A stretch of 64,000 nt of DNA, from positions 186,001-250,000 of the forward strand of contig CAZNDB010000001.1 in the NCBI GenBank assembly GCA_964571725.1. Direction: 5' to 3'. The DNA is from UBA1369 sp964571725. Lineage in GTDB: Bacteria; Patescibacteriota; Gracilibacteria; UBA1369. Numbering within the stretch: the first letter of the stretch is position 1; each line of letters begins with the position of its first letter. A program made the translations under genes and the position numbers. Shown piece after piece: positions 18,359 to 27,130 of the stretch. The notes beneath the pieces were generated by a model. The model did no database searches. It saw only the letters and a list, made by a program, of their open reading frames with translations, and had not been told where the DNA came from.

Positions 18359-18387
18359 TTGAAAAAAAAGCCGAAAATTGGTATAAT
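18359..18387 (+). promoter_or_regulatory. Strong sigma70-type promoter upstream of the coiled-coil/sortase pair
   Basis: TTGAAA (18359-18364), a 17-nt spacer and a perfect TATAAT (18382-18387) with an extended -10 TG (TGGTATAAT). The start would be near 18394, giving an 18-nt leader without a Shine-Dalgarno sequence. It probably drives both the gene at 18412 and the sortase. Confidence 0.75.
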
Positions 18388-18411
18388 ATTGGGATATCAA
18401 AAACAAAAATA

Positions 18412-19101
18412 ATGCCAAACGATCCTAACGCAGATTTACAAATAACCTTGCCGGGGACCGGAGCCCAACAGACCAATAGTCAAAGCGGGGCTTCTACTTC
18501 AGCACAACCGGTAACAACTCCGGCCATCAATCTGGCCGATCCCGCCGCCCTTCCTGCTGCCCAAACGGCCGCGACTCCTCCCGCTACCGCGCCCGCCGCA
18601 ACCCCGCCCGCCGCTTCAACGGCACAGGCCATGCCTGCAGCCCCCGCCCAACCCGCGCCTGTAGCCGGACAACCACTCAACAAACGGGCTTTTAATCTGG
18701 ATGCCGATGTAGAGGAAGCCGCAACCGGTCAAGCCGTACCTGAGAAATTTGCCATACCCAAAATAGTCAGGGAAAAATATCCCGATCTGATTGAACTGAT
18801 CAAAGTTACCGAATCCATGGATGACCAGGAAAGACAGTACTGGTTTCAGATCATGCCGGTCATGACACCCGAACAGATTGAAAAGTTCCGCGGTATTCTG
18901 ATTACGGAAAAGCAGCAGCTGGCCGAACTGGACAAGGAATATGAAGATGAACTTAACCGCCTCAACGAAAAGCATCTCCTGGAATGGAAAGAATTCGAAT
19001 CCAAAGAGAAGAGTAAGGCTATCAAAGAAGCTGAGGCCAAAAGCAGCGCCGAGGAGAAACAGATGGAAGAAGATCTTTTGGCGAAACTCAGCAACGTTTA
19101 A
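18412..19101 (+). CDS. Pro/Ala-rich N-terminus plus coiled-coil protein, sortase neighbour
   Basis: Residues 1 to about 85 are low-complexity Ala/Pro/Thr-rich; the rest is helical, with a charged coiled coil from about residue 150 to the C-terminus (LAELDKEYEDELNRLNEKHL and following). No signal peptide or sorting signal is seen. The helical part aligns by eye with the product at 45274: D-E-K/R motif, PxMTPEQIEKF versus PKLKQSQVDEL, then a coiled coil ending in HLLEWKEFE versus HLQDWMDLE. The sortase gene follows 9 nt downstream. The function is unknown; a scaffold role is only speculation. Confidence 0.7.
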   Translation: MPNDPNADLQITLPGTGAQQTNSQSGASTSAQPVTTPAINLADPAALPAAQTAATPPATAPAATPPAASTAQAMPAAPAQPAPVAGQPLNKRAFNLDADVEEAATGQAVPEKFAIPKIVREKYPDLIELIKVTESMDDQERQYWFQIMPVMTPEQIEKFRGILITEKQQLAELDKEYEDELNRLNEKHLLEWKEFESKEKSKAIKEAEAKSSAEEKQMEEDLLAKLSNV

Positions 19102-19110
19102 TAACAATTC

Positions 19111-20049
19111 ATGCCGGAATATAGTTTTGGAAAAAAACAGGACGAGTCCGGACAAAAACCGCCGGAAAGCCGGCCTATCCCAGTTCAGGACGGAAATATC
19201 ACTTTTCAAATCGGTCATCAGCCCGGGGCCAATCTTTCCGAGTCGGTTACACCCGCCCGTCAGAAAAAACTGGCGGCACTTTCAGCCAGTCCTAAACACG
19301 ACAAATCACGCGTTGGCAGAAGTATGAGCAACAGAATCTGGCACATCCTGGAATTTGTGTCTGTAACAGCAGTCATTTTTACGGTACTTTTCTTTATCAT
19401 TAATTTTGACTCTTACAGCCGTCTTTTTACCACCAAGCTGGATCAGATCAGAGGCCTGATTAATCAGAATCCCTATACCCAGCAGGAAATGGAAGCTCTC
19501 AAGACCGCCTCTTCCGAAGGCCAGAAACCACTGCCCATAGTAAATACCACCCAGGCCACCAAAAAACAGGTTCCCGAATTGATCTTGAGCATTGCTCCGC
19601 CCGATGACCGTATTCTGATTCCGCGCATCGGTCAGAACGTGCCGATCATCCGTGTTCCGGCCGACGAATTATTGAAGCGCAACTGGTCGGCGCTGGAAAA
19701 ACAAATTCAGGAAGCACTGCGTTATGGGGTGGTACATTTCCCGGGGACAGCCATGCCGGGAGACAAAGGTAATGTTGTGGTCACCGGTCACAGTTCTTAT
19801 TTCCCTTGGGATCCGGGACGGTTTAAAGATGTTTTTGCATTGCTGCATCAGGTGGATGTCGGGGATCATGTCATCGTCTATCACGAGCAGAAAAAATACG
19901 AGTATGAGGTTTATGAAAAAAAGGTGGTCAAGCCCAGCCAGGTAGACGTTTTAACCCAAAATGGTGAAGACCGGCTGACCCTGATTACCTGCACGCCGGT
20001 GGGAACCGACCTGAACCGCCTGGTTCTCTTTGCCAGCCCTGTTAATTGA
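19111..20049 (+). CDS. Membrane-anchored sortase
   Basis: Sortases are cysteine transpeptidases that link LPxTG-like surface proteins to a cell-envelope acceptor. The 312-residue protein has a long cytoplasmic N-terminus, one transmembrane helix at about residues 78-98 and a C-terminal sortase beta-barrel. The catalytic triad is visible: His227 in VVTGHSSYF, Cys294 in LITCTP and Arg303 in LNRLVLF. The single N-terminal anchor and TCTP motif suggest class D/E-like, but I do not assign a class. A candidate substrate with a C-terminal LSKTG signal lies at 31517-32566. Confidence 0.92.
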   Translation: MPEYSFGKKQDESGQKPPESRPIPVQDGNITFQIGHQPGANLSESVTPARQKKLAALSASPKHDKSRVGRSMSNRIWHILEFVSVTAVIFTVLFFIINFDSYSRLFTTKLDQIRGLINQNPYTQQEMEALKTASSEGQKPLPIVNTTQATKKQVPELILSIAPPDDRILIPRIGQNVPIIRVPADELLKRNWSALEKQIQEALRYGVVHFPGTAMPGDKGNVVVTGHSSYFPWDPGRFKDVFALLHQVDVGDHVIVYHEQKKYEYEVYEKKVVKPSQVDVLTQNGEDRLTLITCTPVGTDLNRLVLFASPVN

Positions 20050-20143
20050 GAAGACTTCAATTCAAACTACGCCATATCAACCGGCCGGCTCTTCAGGAGG
20101 CGTAAATTGCTCGACGGGCAGAATTATTGTAAAATAATATAAT

Positions 20144-20202
20144 GTGTATTGATTAATTGAAAAAATTGAATATATTCATCTTTCAATGAAATCCCAATAC
20201 AC
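20144..20202 (+). promoter_or_regulatory. Nested inverted repeats in the leader of the beta-helix gene
   Basis: Three symmetric elements are nested: GTGTATTG (20144-20151) with CAATACAC (20195-20202), ATTGAAA (20156-20162) with TTTCAAT (20181-20187), and a 12-bp palindrome TGAATATATTCA (20167-20178). A TATAAT lies just upstream at 20138-20143. If that is the -10, the hairpin occupies most of the untranslated leader and ends 18 nt before the ATG at 20221. It could be an RNA control element or a protein-binding site. Confidence 0.5.
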
Positions 20203-20220
20203 GCCTAAAACCAAATAGCC

Positions 20221-22143
20221 ATGTCTCAAACAACTCCCGTCAGTCCCAATGAAAATCCCGATGAAATCGTCATTCAGCAAATTGACTCTGCCACTATAGA
20301 CGCGGCTGTCTCTGAACAGCAGCCTGTCCCGGCCGAACATCAGGAACATCACGAACACTCCGGACACATCGAATACAGTGATCGGCAGATCGAGCAGGCC
20401 CACGAAGCCCTGGGTATTTCCGGAGCCCCCTATTTGCTTCTGCAAAGCGATGCCGCCAAAATGGCCGAAAGGGGTATCAATGTAAACGACTATCTGAAGC
20501 AGCATGATACTTCCTTTTTTGCTCCCGGAGCGCTTCCCACCCTTTTTAAAAAGAACAAATGGAATAAGGTCCATGTCGAAATCGGCCGCAATTCCAATGT
20601 TCAGGAAATCGACCGGATGGAAATCACCCAGGGGCAAAAAGTGAACATCAAGATTGGAGACGGCAGTTCGATTGCCCATGCCGTAAAATTCATACCTTCG
20701 GACGGCCGGGAGGTGGACTATATAATTGGAAACAACGTATTTATCGGGATCGGGACGCATTTGGCCGAGGGCAGAATTGGCGACAATTGCAGTATCGGTT
20801 TTAACTGCCGTCTGGATAACGACGTACAGGTTGGCGATTATGTCACCATTTGTGACGGAGCCAGGATTCGGGAAGAAATTATTCTGGAACCGTTTACCGT
20901 GGTTCCACCCGGACTGGATGTTACCAAAGAAATTGCTGCCAGGCCCGCGGTAAGTCCCCAGGAATATGTAGAAATGAGCAAAAATGCCACCAGGGCAATG
21001 GAAGTTTTAATCAGATTTACCAGAGAGCAACAGGAAGAGATACTTCAGGCCGAAAAAGAACAAAACGGTGTGTCCGCCAACCTCAGGGCCAATGCTATTT
21101 TGGACCAGGCCGGCATGGAGGCCAGTTCACTCTTCCTCACCCAGTTTAATCGCATCGTGGTGAGTGAAAATCGTCTTTTTCCGCTGATCTACAGGTTAAT
21201 TGGTAAATTCCATCCCGACCATATTCAGAACAATAATCGTTCCACCCAGGCCAGCAAATATGGCAACAATGTGCAGATAACGGATTTGCCGGTAGACCGG
21301 ACCGCTTTCATCCAGCACTATATGAAACAGGTGGAAGCGGGAGTGCCGGAGACGGAAATCAAACCCTATCAGGGAGAATTTACAGCCTGCCGGGTAGACT
21401 GGGATAAAGTGAGGCTGGAAGGTGATACGCATCTGATCGGACCGGTGGAAATCACCGGGAACACCCTGATTGGCCGTCATCTTGTAGTCCGCTTTGACGA
21501 AGGAAACCCGGAAGATAAATTGAAAATCAATAATTGCACGCTCGGCGAATACATCACTTTCCATGCTTCCGGCAGCAAAACACTGGAATCGGTTGAGGCG
21601 GGAAATGAATGTGTTTTCCATGGAGCTATCAACATCGGCCACTCGGCCCTGGGCGATTCCATTATTCTGCATAACGTCAATGCCTTCGGCAGTAATCTGC
21701 AGGGCAATTCCATTTTACTCGGCGCCACAGTCATGGATTCAACCATTGCGCCCCGCAACACCATTATCGGCCATTTTGGCCATATTGACGTGGTTAACGC
21801 CAATACCGGCAACGGCATGGTGATTCTGACCAACGCCATGGTTTTGGGAAATGGTAAAACGGCCGAACAACGCCTCTGGTTTGGCAACGGCAGCAAAATC
21901 AAGGCAGGCAGCATTGTCTATGGTGAGGGCGACATTCCCCGCAATCAGCCGTTTGGGCCGGACGGAGTTTACGAAGTGTTTCCGGGGGCCGGACATTTCA
22001 GAAAACTGGATTTGGCAGAAGCCGATTCTTTTAAAAAAGGACAATTTGTTGAAAGAATTACCAAAACACTGGTGAACACCAAAAAGCAGTTGGAAGATAC
22101 CGGTTCCGCTAAGGTTGAAGGCACTGTTGACAGTATTGAGTAA
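20221..22143 (+). CDS. Large protein with two left-handed beta-helix (hexapeptide-like) regions
   Basis: The 640-residue protein has a His/Glu-rich disordered N-terminus (EHQEHHEHSGH near residue 40), a first hexapeptide-like region about residues 165-225 (VFIGIGTHLAEGRIGDNCSIG and IGFNCRLDNDVQVGD), a helical middle, and a second longer one about 390-590 (INIGHSALGDSIILHN; ILLGATVMDSTIAPRNTIIG). Such coils occur in acyltransferases and in the C-terminal half of GlmU-type sugar nucleotidyltransferases. No N-terminal nucleotidyltransferase motif is present, so the substrate is unknown; a bidomain sugar or lipid acyltransferase is one possibility. A structured leader precedes it. Confidence 0.7.
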   Translation: MSQTTPVSPNENPDEIVIQQIDSATIDAAVSEQQPVPAEHQEHHEHSGHIEYSDRQIEQAHEALGISGAPYLLLQSDAAKMAERGINVNDYLKQHDTSFFAPGALPTLFKKNKWNKVHVEIGRNSNVQEIDRMEITQGQKVNIKIGDGSSIAHAVKFIPSDGREVDYIIGNNVFIGIGTHLAEGRIGDNCSIGFNCRLDNDVQVGDYVTICDGARIREEIILEPFTVVPPGLDVTKEIAARPAVSPQEYVEMSKNATRAMEVLIRFTREQQEEILQAEKEQNGVSANLRANAILDQAGMEASSLFLTQFNRIVVSENRLFPLIYRLIGKFHPDHIQNNNRSTQASKYGNNVQITDLPVDRTAFIQHYMKQVEAGVPETEIKPYQGEFTACRVDWDKVRLEGDTHLIGPVEITGNTLIGRHLVVRFDEGNPEDKLKINNCTLGEYITFHASGSKTLESVEAGNECVFHGAINIGHSALGDSIILHNVNAFGSNLQGNSILLGATVMDSTIAPRNTIIGHFGHIDVVNANTGNGMVILTNAMVLGNGKTAEQRLWFGNGSKIKAGSIVYGEGDIPRNQPFGPDGVYEVFPGAGHFRKLDLAEADSFKKGQFVERITKTLVNTKKQLEDTGSAKVEGTVDSIE

Positions 22144-22179
22144 AGAGGTTCAAACTGTGCTGGCACTAATCAATTAAAA

Positions 22180-23241
22180 GTGAAAATCGCGGTTCTCGCC
22201 TCGGGCGGGGTGGACAGTTCGGTGGTCCTGAAATTGTTGCAGCGTGAAGGTCACGACGTGACCGCCTTTTACTTGAAAATCTGGCTGGAAGACGAGCTTA
22301 GCTTTTTGGGCAATTGCCCCTGGGAAGATGATTTGAAATATCTACAGGAAATTTGCGAGGCTTCCGGAATTCCGCTGGAAATCATCAATCTGCAAAAGGA
22401 ATACCATCAGGAAGTGGTTTCTTACGCTCTGCGTGAGATTCAGGCCGGCCGCACTCCCAACAGCGACCTCTTGTGTAATTCCAAAATCAAATTCGGCAAA
22501 TTTTACGATAAAGTCGGGCCGGAATTTGACCTGGTGGCCTCCGGTCATTATGCCGATAAAAGCATTGTCGACGGCGTGGCTTTTTTGACCCGCGCCAAGG
22601 ATCCGATCAAAGACCAGACCTATTTCCTGGCCCATCTCAGCCAGCAACAGTTACAAAGAGCTCTTTTTCCGTTAGGGCCCTATCTAAAATCCGAAGTACG
22701 GGAGCTGGCCAAAGACTTCAATCTGCCCAATCAGACCCGCAAAGACAGCCAGGGCATCTGTTTTCTGGGTAAAATCAAATACAATGATTTCGTGCGTTTT
22801 CATCTGGGGGAAAAGCCCGGAGAATTGATTAATTTTGATACCGGCCGCCCAATGGGAACGCACAAAGGTTACTGGTTTTATACCATCGGCCAGCGCAAGG
22901 GGATAGAACTTTCCGGTGGTCCCTGGTTTGTGGTAGAAAAGGACATTGCCGCCAACCGGGTTTATATTTCCAACACCTATCATGATTTGGCCAAAAAACG
23001 AGATCATTTTGAAGTGGAAGATTTGCACTGGATATCGGGGGAACCGACGCCGGAACAACTTGAACAGCTGGAAGTAAAAGTCCGCCACGGTGAAAAGCTT
23101 TATCCTGCCGCCCTTCAACTGCAGCCAGGCCAAACGCGCGCCGCAGTGACCATCGAAGGCTCCGACCAGGGGTTTGCCGCCGGCCAATTTGCCGTATTTT
23201 ACAGCGGAAAATTTTGTCTGGGTTGCGGGACGATCGCTTAA
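22180..23241 (+). CDS. mnmA: tRNA 2-thiouridylase MnmA (TrmU)
   Basis: MnmA adenylates and thiolates U34 of tRNA-Lys, Glu and Gln. The protein starts with GTG at 22180 and has the PP-loop motif VLASGGVDSSVVLKLL, the first catalytic Cys in PNSDLLCNSKIKFG, an ASGHYA motif and the second Cys in DSQGICFLGKIKY, followed by the C-terminal beta-barrel. At 353 residues it is the normal length. It lies 36 bp after the beta-helix gene on the same strand and may be cotranscribed with it. Confidence 0.95.
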   Translation: MKIAVLASGGVDSSVVLKLLQREGHDVTAFYLKIWLEDELSFLGNCPWEDDLKYLQEICEASGIPLEIINLQKEYHQEVVSYALREIQAGRTPNSDLLCNSKIKFGKFYDKVGPEFDLVASGHYADKSIVDGVAFLTRAKDPIKDQTYFLAHLSQQQLQRALFPLGPYLKSEVRELAKDFNLPNQTRKDSQGICFLGKIKYNDFVRFHLGEKPGELINFDTGRPMGTHKGYWFYTIGQRKGIELSGGPWFVVEKDIAANRVYISNTYHDLAKKRDHFEVEDLHWISGEPTPEQLEQLEVKVRHGEKLYPAALQLQPGQTRAAVTIEGSDQGFAAGQFAVFYSGKFCLGCGTIA

Positions 23242-23288
23242 AAAATACCATTCTGTACCAGCCCGAATCTGGTAAAAACCCTTAAAGA

Positions 23289-23297
23289 TGTTATAAT
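23289..23297 (+). promoter_or_regulatory. Extended -10 promoter element upstream of 23325
   Basis: TGTTATAAT combines a perfect TATAAT (23292-23297) with an upstream TG. The -35 region (CTGGTA at 17-nt spacing) is poor, as is usual for extended -10 promoters. The predicted leader is about 21 nt. Confidence 0.6.
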
Positions 23298-23324
23298 TAT
23301 ATTGTAGAAATAATAATAGCGAAA

Positions 23325-24554
23325 ATGCCTAAAAAAATCCCTTCTCTACCGCTGTCCTATCCAGTCTTCACGACTCTGGAAAATATTGATAAGACACAGC
23401 AAAATCAACCTCTCTCGGCTGAACAGAAAACCACTGCGCTGCCCCCGGAAAGCGGTCCGGATTTACAACAGGTGGAAGGCGTCGGAGTAGCTGAACAGGA
23501 AAAGGCTTCCAGGCTACTGAGGGAATATCGTCCGGGCCAGGAAGAGGAAAACCAGACAGCTCTGGTAGACGTGGTTAGTGACGCGCTTGCAGGGTATAAT
23601 AAAGGGGTAAATATCGATCAGGCTTCTCTGGTCGCCAAAGACGCAGTGGACAAATGTAATGAAGCGATGAGGAGAGGCACAATGCCCACGGACAACTATC
23701 CTTCCAACGTCGGCTATTACGGTTTCGATGTTCTGCATGACGGAAATCGCACCGTTTATTCCCAGTCGGCTTTTGGCAAACTGATGCTGGCCGTGGAAAA
23801 ATGGTTTTATAAAAAAAGGGATACAGGGGGATTATTTGGTAAATCCCTGCGTGAAAAACTGACCGGAGCGGGACATCCCTCCCTGATCATGGAAAGAGTC
23901 AAAGCTTTGGGACAACAACAATATTTTAACCTCAATGAGGAAGGCCAGTTGGAAGAAGATAACTCCGATTTGCGCAGTGGAGCCAGCCTGGACGATTTGC
24001 TTCGTTTTAATGACAGACAGGAAAACGATTACCGGTTTCTCCGTGATCTGAAGCCGGAGATTAGCGAAGCTCTGGCGATCAGCGCACAGGCGGTACAAAG
24101 AATTCATGAGACGGCTAATGGCGGTATCGGAGAAGTACTGTGCAATGATCTGGTTTTACAGGTGGAAAAAGGCAAAGTGATCGGTGCTCGGTTGGCCCTG
24201 CCCGATACCAAATATCAGGATAACGTCGACGCGTTGGAGCAAAAGGCCACCGACCTGTCCGACCTTTGTTTTTCTGCAGGAAGCGCGGCTTATCAGGTCG
24301 GTGGTGCGGCAGGAGGTGAGGATTTGGCCCGCCGCTATATTCAAACCATACTTTCCAATTACAATGATGAAATGGTGAAATCCGCGTTGCGCTTACTGGT
24401 AGAGACCAGGCCCGCCTACGGCTATTTTACCAACCGGCCCAGACTGGGCTTTGACCGTGTGGAAAAGCCACGGGAGGCTTTTGAAAAAATACGTGCCATA
24501 GTGATTGAGACGCTGGCCGTCAAGCCCAGGCAACTGCCCGTCAAGTCGTCCTGA
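23325..24554 (+). CDS. Hypothetical protein, 409 aa, helical
   Basis: No signal peptide or transmembrane segment is visible. The first 65 residues are Gln/Pro-rich and probably disordered; the rest is helical with a conserved-looking core (YYGFDVLHDGNRTVYSQSAF; DLCFSAGSAAYQVGGAAGG; LARRYIQTILSNYNDEMVKSA, quoted in part). I do not recognise a family. It has its own extended -10 promoter, and the gene for the RelA/SpoT homologue follows after 82 bp with a separate promoter-like element. Confidence 0.65.
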   Translation: MPKKIPSLPLSYPVFTTLENIDKTQQNQPLSAEQKTTALPPESGPDLQQVEGVGVAEQEKASRLLREYRPGQEEENQTALVDVVSDALAGYNKGVNIDQASLVAKDAVDKCNEAMRRGTMPTDNYPSNVGYYGFDVLHDGNRTVYSQSAFGKLMLAVEKWFYKKRDTGGLFGKSLREKLTGAGHPSLIMERVKALGQQQYFNLNEEGQLEEDNSDLRSGASLDDLLRFNDRQENDYRFLRDLKPEISEALAISAQAVQRIHETANGGIGEVLCNDLVLQVEKGKVIGARLALPDTKYQDNVDALEQKATDLSDLCFSAGSAAYQVGGAAGGEDLARRYIQTILSNYNDEMVKSALRLLVETRPAYGYFTNRPRLGFDRVEKPREAFEKIRAIVIETLAVKPRQLPVKSS

Positions 24555-24592
24555 AAATAATTGCAGGACTTCTTTGCGTAGAATTAAAATAG

Positions 24593-24601
24593 TGTTAAGA
24601 T
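24593..24601 (+). promoter_or_regulatory. Extended -10 promoter element upstream of the RelA/SpoT homologue
   Basis: TGTTAAGAT (24593-24601) has a TAAGAT hexamer with TG in the extended position; a possible -35 TTGCGT lies at 24574-24579 with a 16-nt spacer. It fits the promoter pattern of the window. Confidence 0.5.
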
Positions 24602-24636
24602 AAATTGCATCAATTAATTTCCTCCAAAGAATACAG

Positions 24637-27063
24637 ATGAAGACAACCAGGGCCAATCGTGCGGAAGAGCTGCTGGAAATGCTGGAGAAAAAGTACAGGC
24701 TGGATCTGGATTCTTTAATGAACACGGTTAAGAGTTACAATCCCGAATTTAACGAGTCCAAATTCCGGGAAGCCTTTATTTTCGCGGCTCTCGCCCATGA
24801 CGGCCAGACCCGAAAACAGGAAAATCTGCCCTATATTGTTCATCCTTTTGAGACTGCCAAGATTCTTACCCAGATCCACGCCGATGAACCGACTCTGATT
24901 GCGGCTTTATTGCATGACGTGCCGGAAGACACCGCCTATACCCTGGAGCAAATCGAAGGCCGTTTTGGCAAGCAAATCGCCTATATGGTGGAAGGCATTA
25001 CCAAATTGTCCAAGGTGCATTATCGCCATGATATGCAACAGCGCGAGGTGGAAAGCATGAAAAAACTCTTCATCCATGTAGCAGAGGATCCCCGCACCAT
25101 GCTGATCAAACTGGCTGACCGTCTGCACAATATGCGCACTCTGGAATACATGGATATTACTGAAAAAAGGTTGCGCAAGGCCCGTGAAACGCTGGAAATA
25201 TTCACTCCCATCGCCAATCTGCTCGGGATCAAGGAATTGCAGGCCGAACTGGAGGATCTTTGTTTTATCAACCTCTATCCTCAGGATTACGCCAAACTTA
25301 AAGAGAAAGTGCAGCAGGAGAAAAAAGACCATGCCAAAGACATGGAAAAAATGATCAGCGATACGGAAAGGGAACTGAAAGAAAATAAAATAGACGCGAT
25401 TGTCTACTCCTACCAGGAAAATCTTTATCGCACCTATAACCGTTTGAAGCGGGAGAACAAGAAAATTGAGGAAATCGAAGTAACCTTTCTGATCAATGTG
25501 ATTGTCAATGAGATCTCCAACTGTTATGAAGCTTTGGGGATTATTCACAGCCTTTACAAGCCCCAGCCCGGTAAAATAAAGGATTATATTTCCTTGCCCA
25601 AAGCCAACGGGTATCAGAGCCTGCATACAACGGTTTTCGGCCACAAGGGCATCAACACCAAGTACTGCATCCGCACCAATCAGATGCATTTCGAGGCACA
25701 GTACGGCATTGCGGCCAGTTATTTCAGTCCCGAAGGTAAAAAACCCAAACTTTTTACCAGTGAGGATCCGCGTTCGCACTGGGTGGAGGATATTATTCAG
25801 ATTCAGAAGGATCAGAGCGCCGAGTCCAAATACTTCGACGAACTGAAAAATTATGTTTTTCAGGACCGCATTAATGTTCTGACCCCCAAAGGCCAGACTT
25901 TTGATTTGCCGGTTAACGCCACCTGCATCGACTTCGCCTATTGCATCCATACGGAAGTTGGAAACCGCGCCATCCGGGGGGTGGTAAACGGCAATAACGT
26001 CCCTTTGGATTATCAGTTGAACAAGGGAGACGTAATCAAAATCATCACCACGGATTACCCCAAAGGTCCCAGTTATGAATGGCTGGGTTTCGCCAGAACT
26101 CCGCTGGCCCGTAAAATCATGAAGGAATATTTCAAGAAAGAGAGTTCCACCTCCAAAGTACAGGTCGGCCGCAAAATGCTGCAAAAAGAATATGACCGCG
26201 CCGGCATGGGACTGGTAAACAACGTGCCCAAATGGAAGATTCAGAAAGTGGCCCAGCAATTTCCCGCCCTGAACATTCAGACCACCGAAAACATTCTGGT
26301 TCACATAGCGGAGGGGACGGTGTCCACCCTGGAAATAATCAACCTGCTAAATTCCAATCCGGAAGAACAGCGCCCCAATCAGTATGAAGAACTGGGGGCT
26401 TTCCCAAAACAAAAGCTGACTAAGCTTTCCCTGAAACTGATTTGCGATTCCACGGTTAATTTTGCCGAGATCATCAACACCATGCAGCGCCGGAAAGAAG
26501 CTTATTTCCTGCTTTCCGGTGATACCAAATATAATTTTTTGAATAACAAGATTATTTACCGTGCCAATATGCTGGTGCGGGGCTACAGCGATATTTCCAA
26601 TATCTGCCGCGAGCTGGAAAGCGTGCCCGGCGTGGAGGAAGTTCAGCGCTTATTCTGGGGTAAAAAATTTGTTTTTTTCCTGGCCAGCGTTTTGATTTTT
26701 ATGGTTTGGGCTGTCCATCCCCTGGCTCTTTATTACGTGACCAATCAATGGCAGGCTCAGCAGGAGATGGTTCGGCTGGTCTCTAACACCATTTTGTTCG
26801 CGGGTCTTTTCCTGCTCTTTTCACTGATCTTTTTCCTCAAACAATATACCGAAAACAGTTTCCCGGAATACCGGGAGGGGACCAGACTTTGGCAGGTCGC
26901 CTACATACTCAGTTTCTTCGCTCTGGTGACGATTTTTATCGAAATTTATCTCTATAAACTCCATTTTGACTGGGCCTGGGTATTGGCCAGCGTGATTCTG
27001 ATTTTTGCCTATCTGACCGGGCAATATATCTTCTACAAAGACAAAAACACCAATCAGAACTAA
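24637..27063 (+). CDS. RelA/SpoT homologue: intact HD hydrolase, degenerate synthetase, C-terminal membrane domain
   Basis: The order is HD hydrolase, synthetase-like domain, TGS, helical region, ACT-like domain, then four hydrophobic helices (about residues 675-805). Hydrolase residues equivalent to those of Rel from S. equisimilis are all present: His69 (YIVHP), His93-Asp94 and Glu97-Asp98 (LLHDVPEDT), Asp161 and Asn165 (LADRLHN). The synthetase core is not: an ungapped alignment replaces the ATP-binding Arg/Lys/Ser (Tyr259, Glu261, Arg265), the catalytic Asp by Val282 and the essential Glu by Lys342, although KDYISLPKANGYQSLHTT remains. I infer a membrane-bound (p)ppGpp hydrolase with no synthesis. 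TGS spans DRINVLTPKGQTFDLP. Confidence 0.93.
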   Translation: MKTTRANRAEELLEMLEKKYRLDLDSLMNTVKSYNPEFNESKFREAFIFAALAHDGQTRKQENLPYIVHPFETAKILTQIHADEPTLIAALLHDVPEDTAYTLEQIEGRFGKQIAYMVEGITKLSKVHYRHDMQQREVESMKKLFIHVAEDPRTMLIKLADRLHNMRTLEYMDITEKRLRKARETLEIFTPIANLLGIKELQAELEDLCFINLYPQDYAKLKEKVQQEKKDHAKDMEKMISDTERELKENKIDAIVYSYQENLYRTYNRLKRENKKIEEIEVTFLINVIVNEISNCYEALGIIHSLYKPQPGKIKDYISLPKANGYQSLHTTVFGHKGINTKYCIRTNQMHFEAQYGIAASYFSPEGKKPKLFTSEDPRSHWVEDIIQIQKDQSAESKYFDELKNYVFQDRINVLTPKGQTFDLPVNATCIDFAYCIHTEVGNRAIRGVVNGNNVPLDYQLNKGDVIKIITTDYPKGPSYEWLGFARTPLARKIMKEYFKKESSTSKVQVGRKMLQKEYDRAGMGLVNNVPKWKIQKVAQQFPALNIQTTENILVHIAEGTVSTLEIINLLNSNPEEQRPNQYEELGAFPKQKLTKLSLKLICDSTVNFAEIINTMQRRKEAYFLLSGDTKYNFLNNKIIYRANMLVRGYSDISNICRELESVPGVEEVQRLFWGKKFVFFLASVLIFMVWAVHPLALYYVTNQWQAQQEMVRLVSNTILFAGLFLLFSLIFFLKQYTENSFPEYREGTRLWQVAYILSFFALVTIFIEIYLYKLHFDWAWVLASVILIFAYLTGQYIFYKDKNTNQN

Positions 27064-27130
27064 AGCTGAAAGTATCGGACTTTCCAATTCTGATTTGCCT
27101 GACCTGAATCTGTTCGTACGATTCCCGGAT

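Noticed and set aside
24907..26304. 465-codon open frame on the minus strand inside the RelA/SpoT homologue
   Set aside because: The sense strand has clear catalytic motifs; the antisense product is Phe/Gly-rich, typical of a mirror frame.
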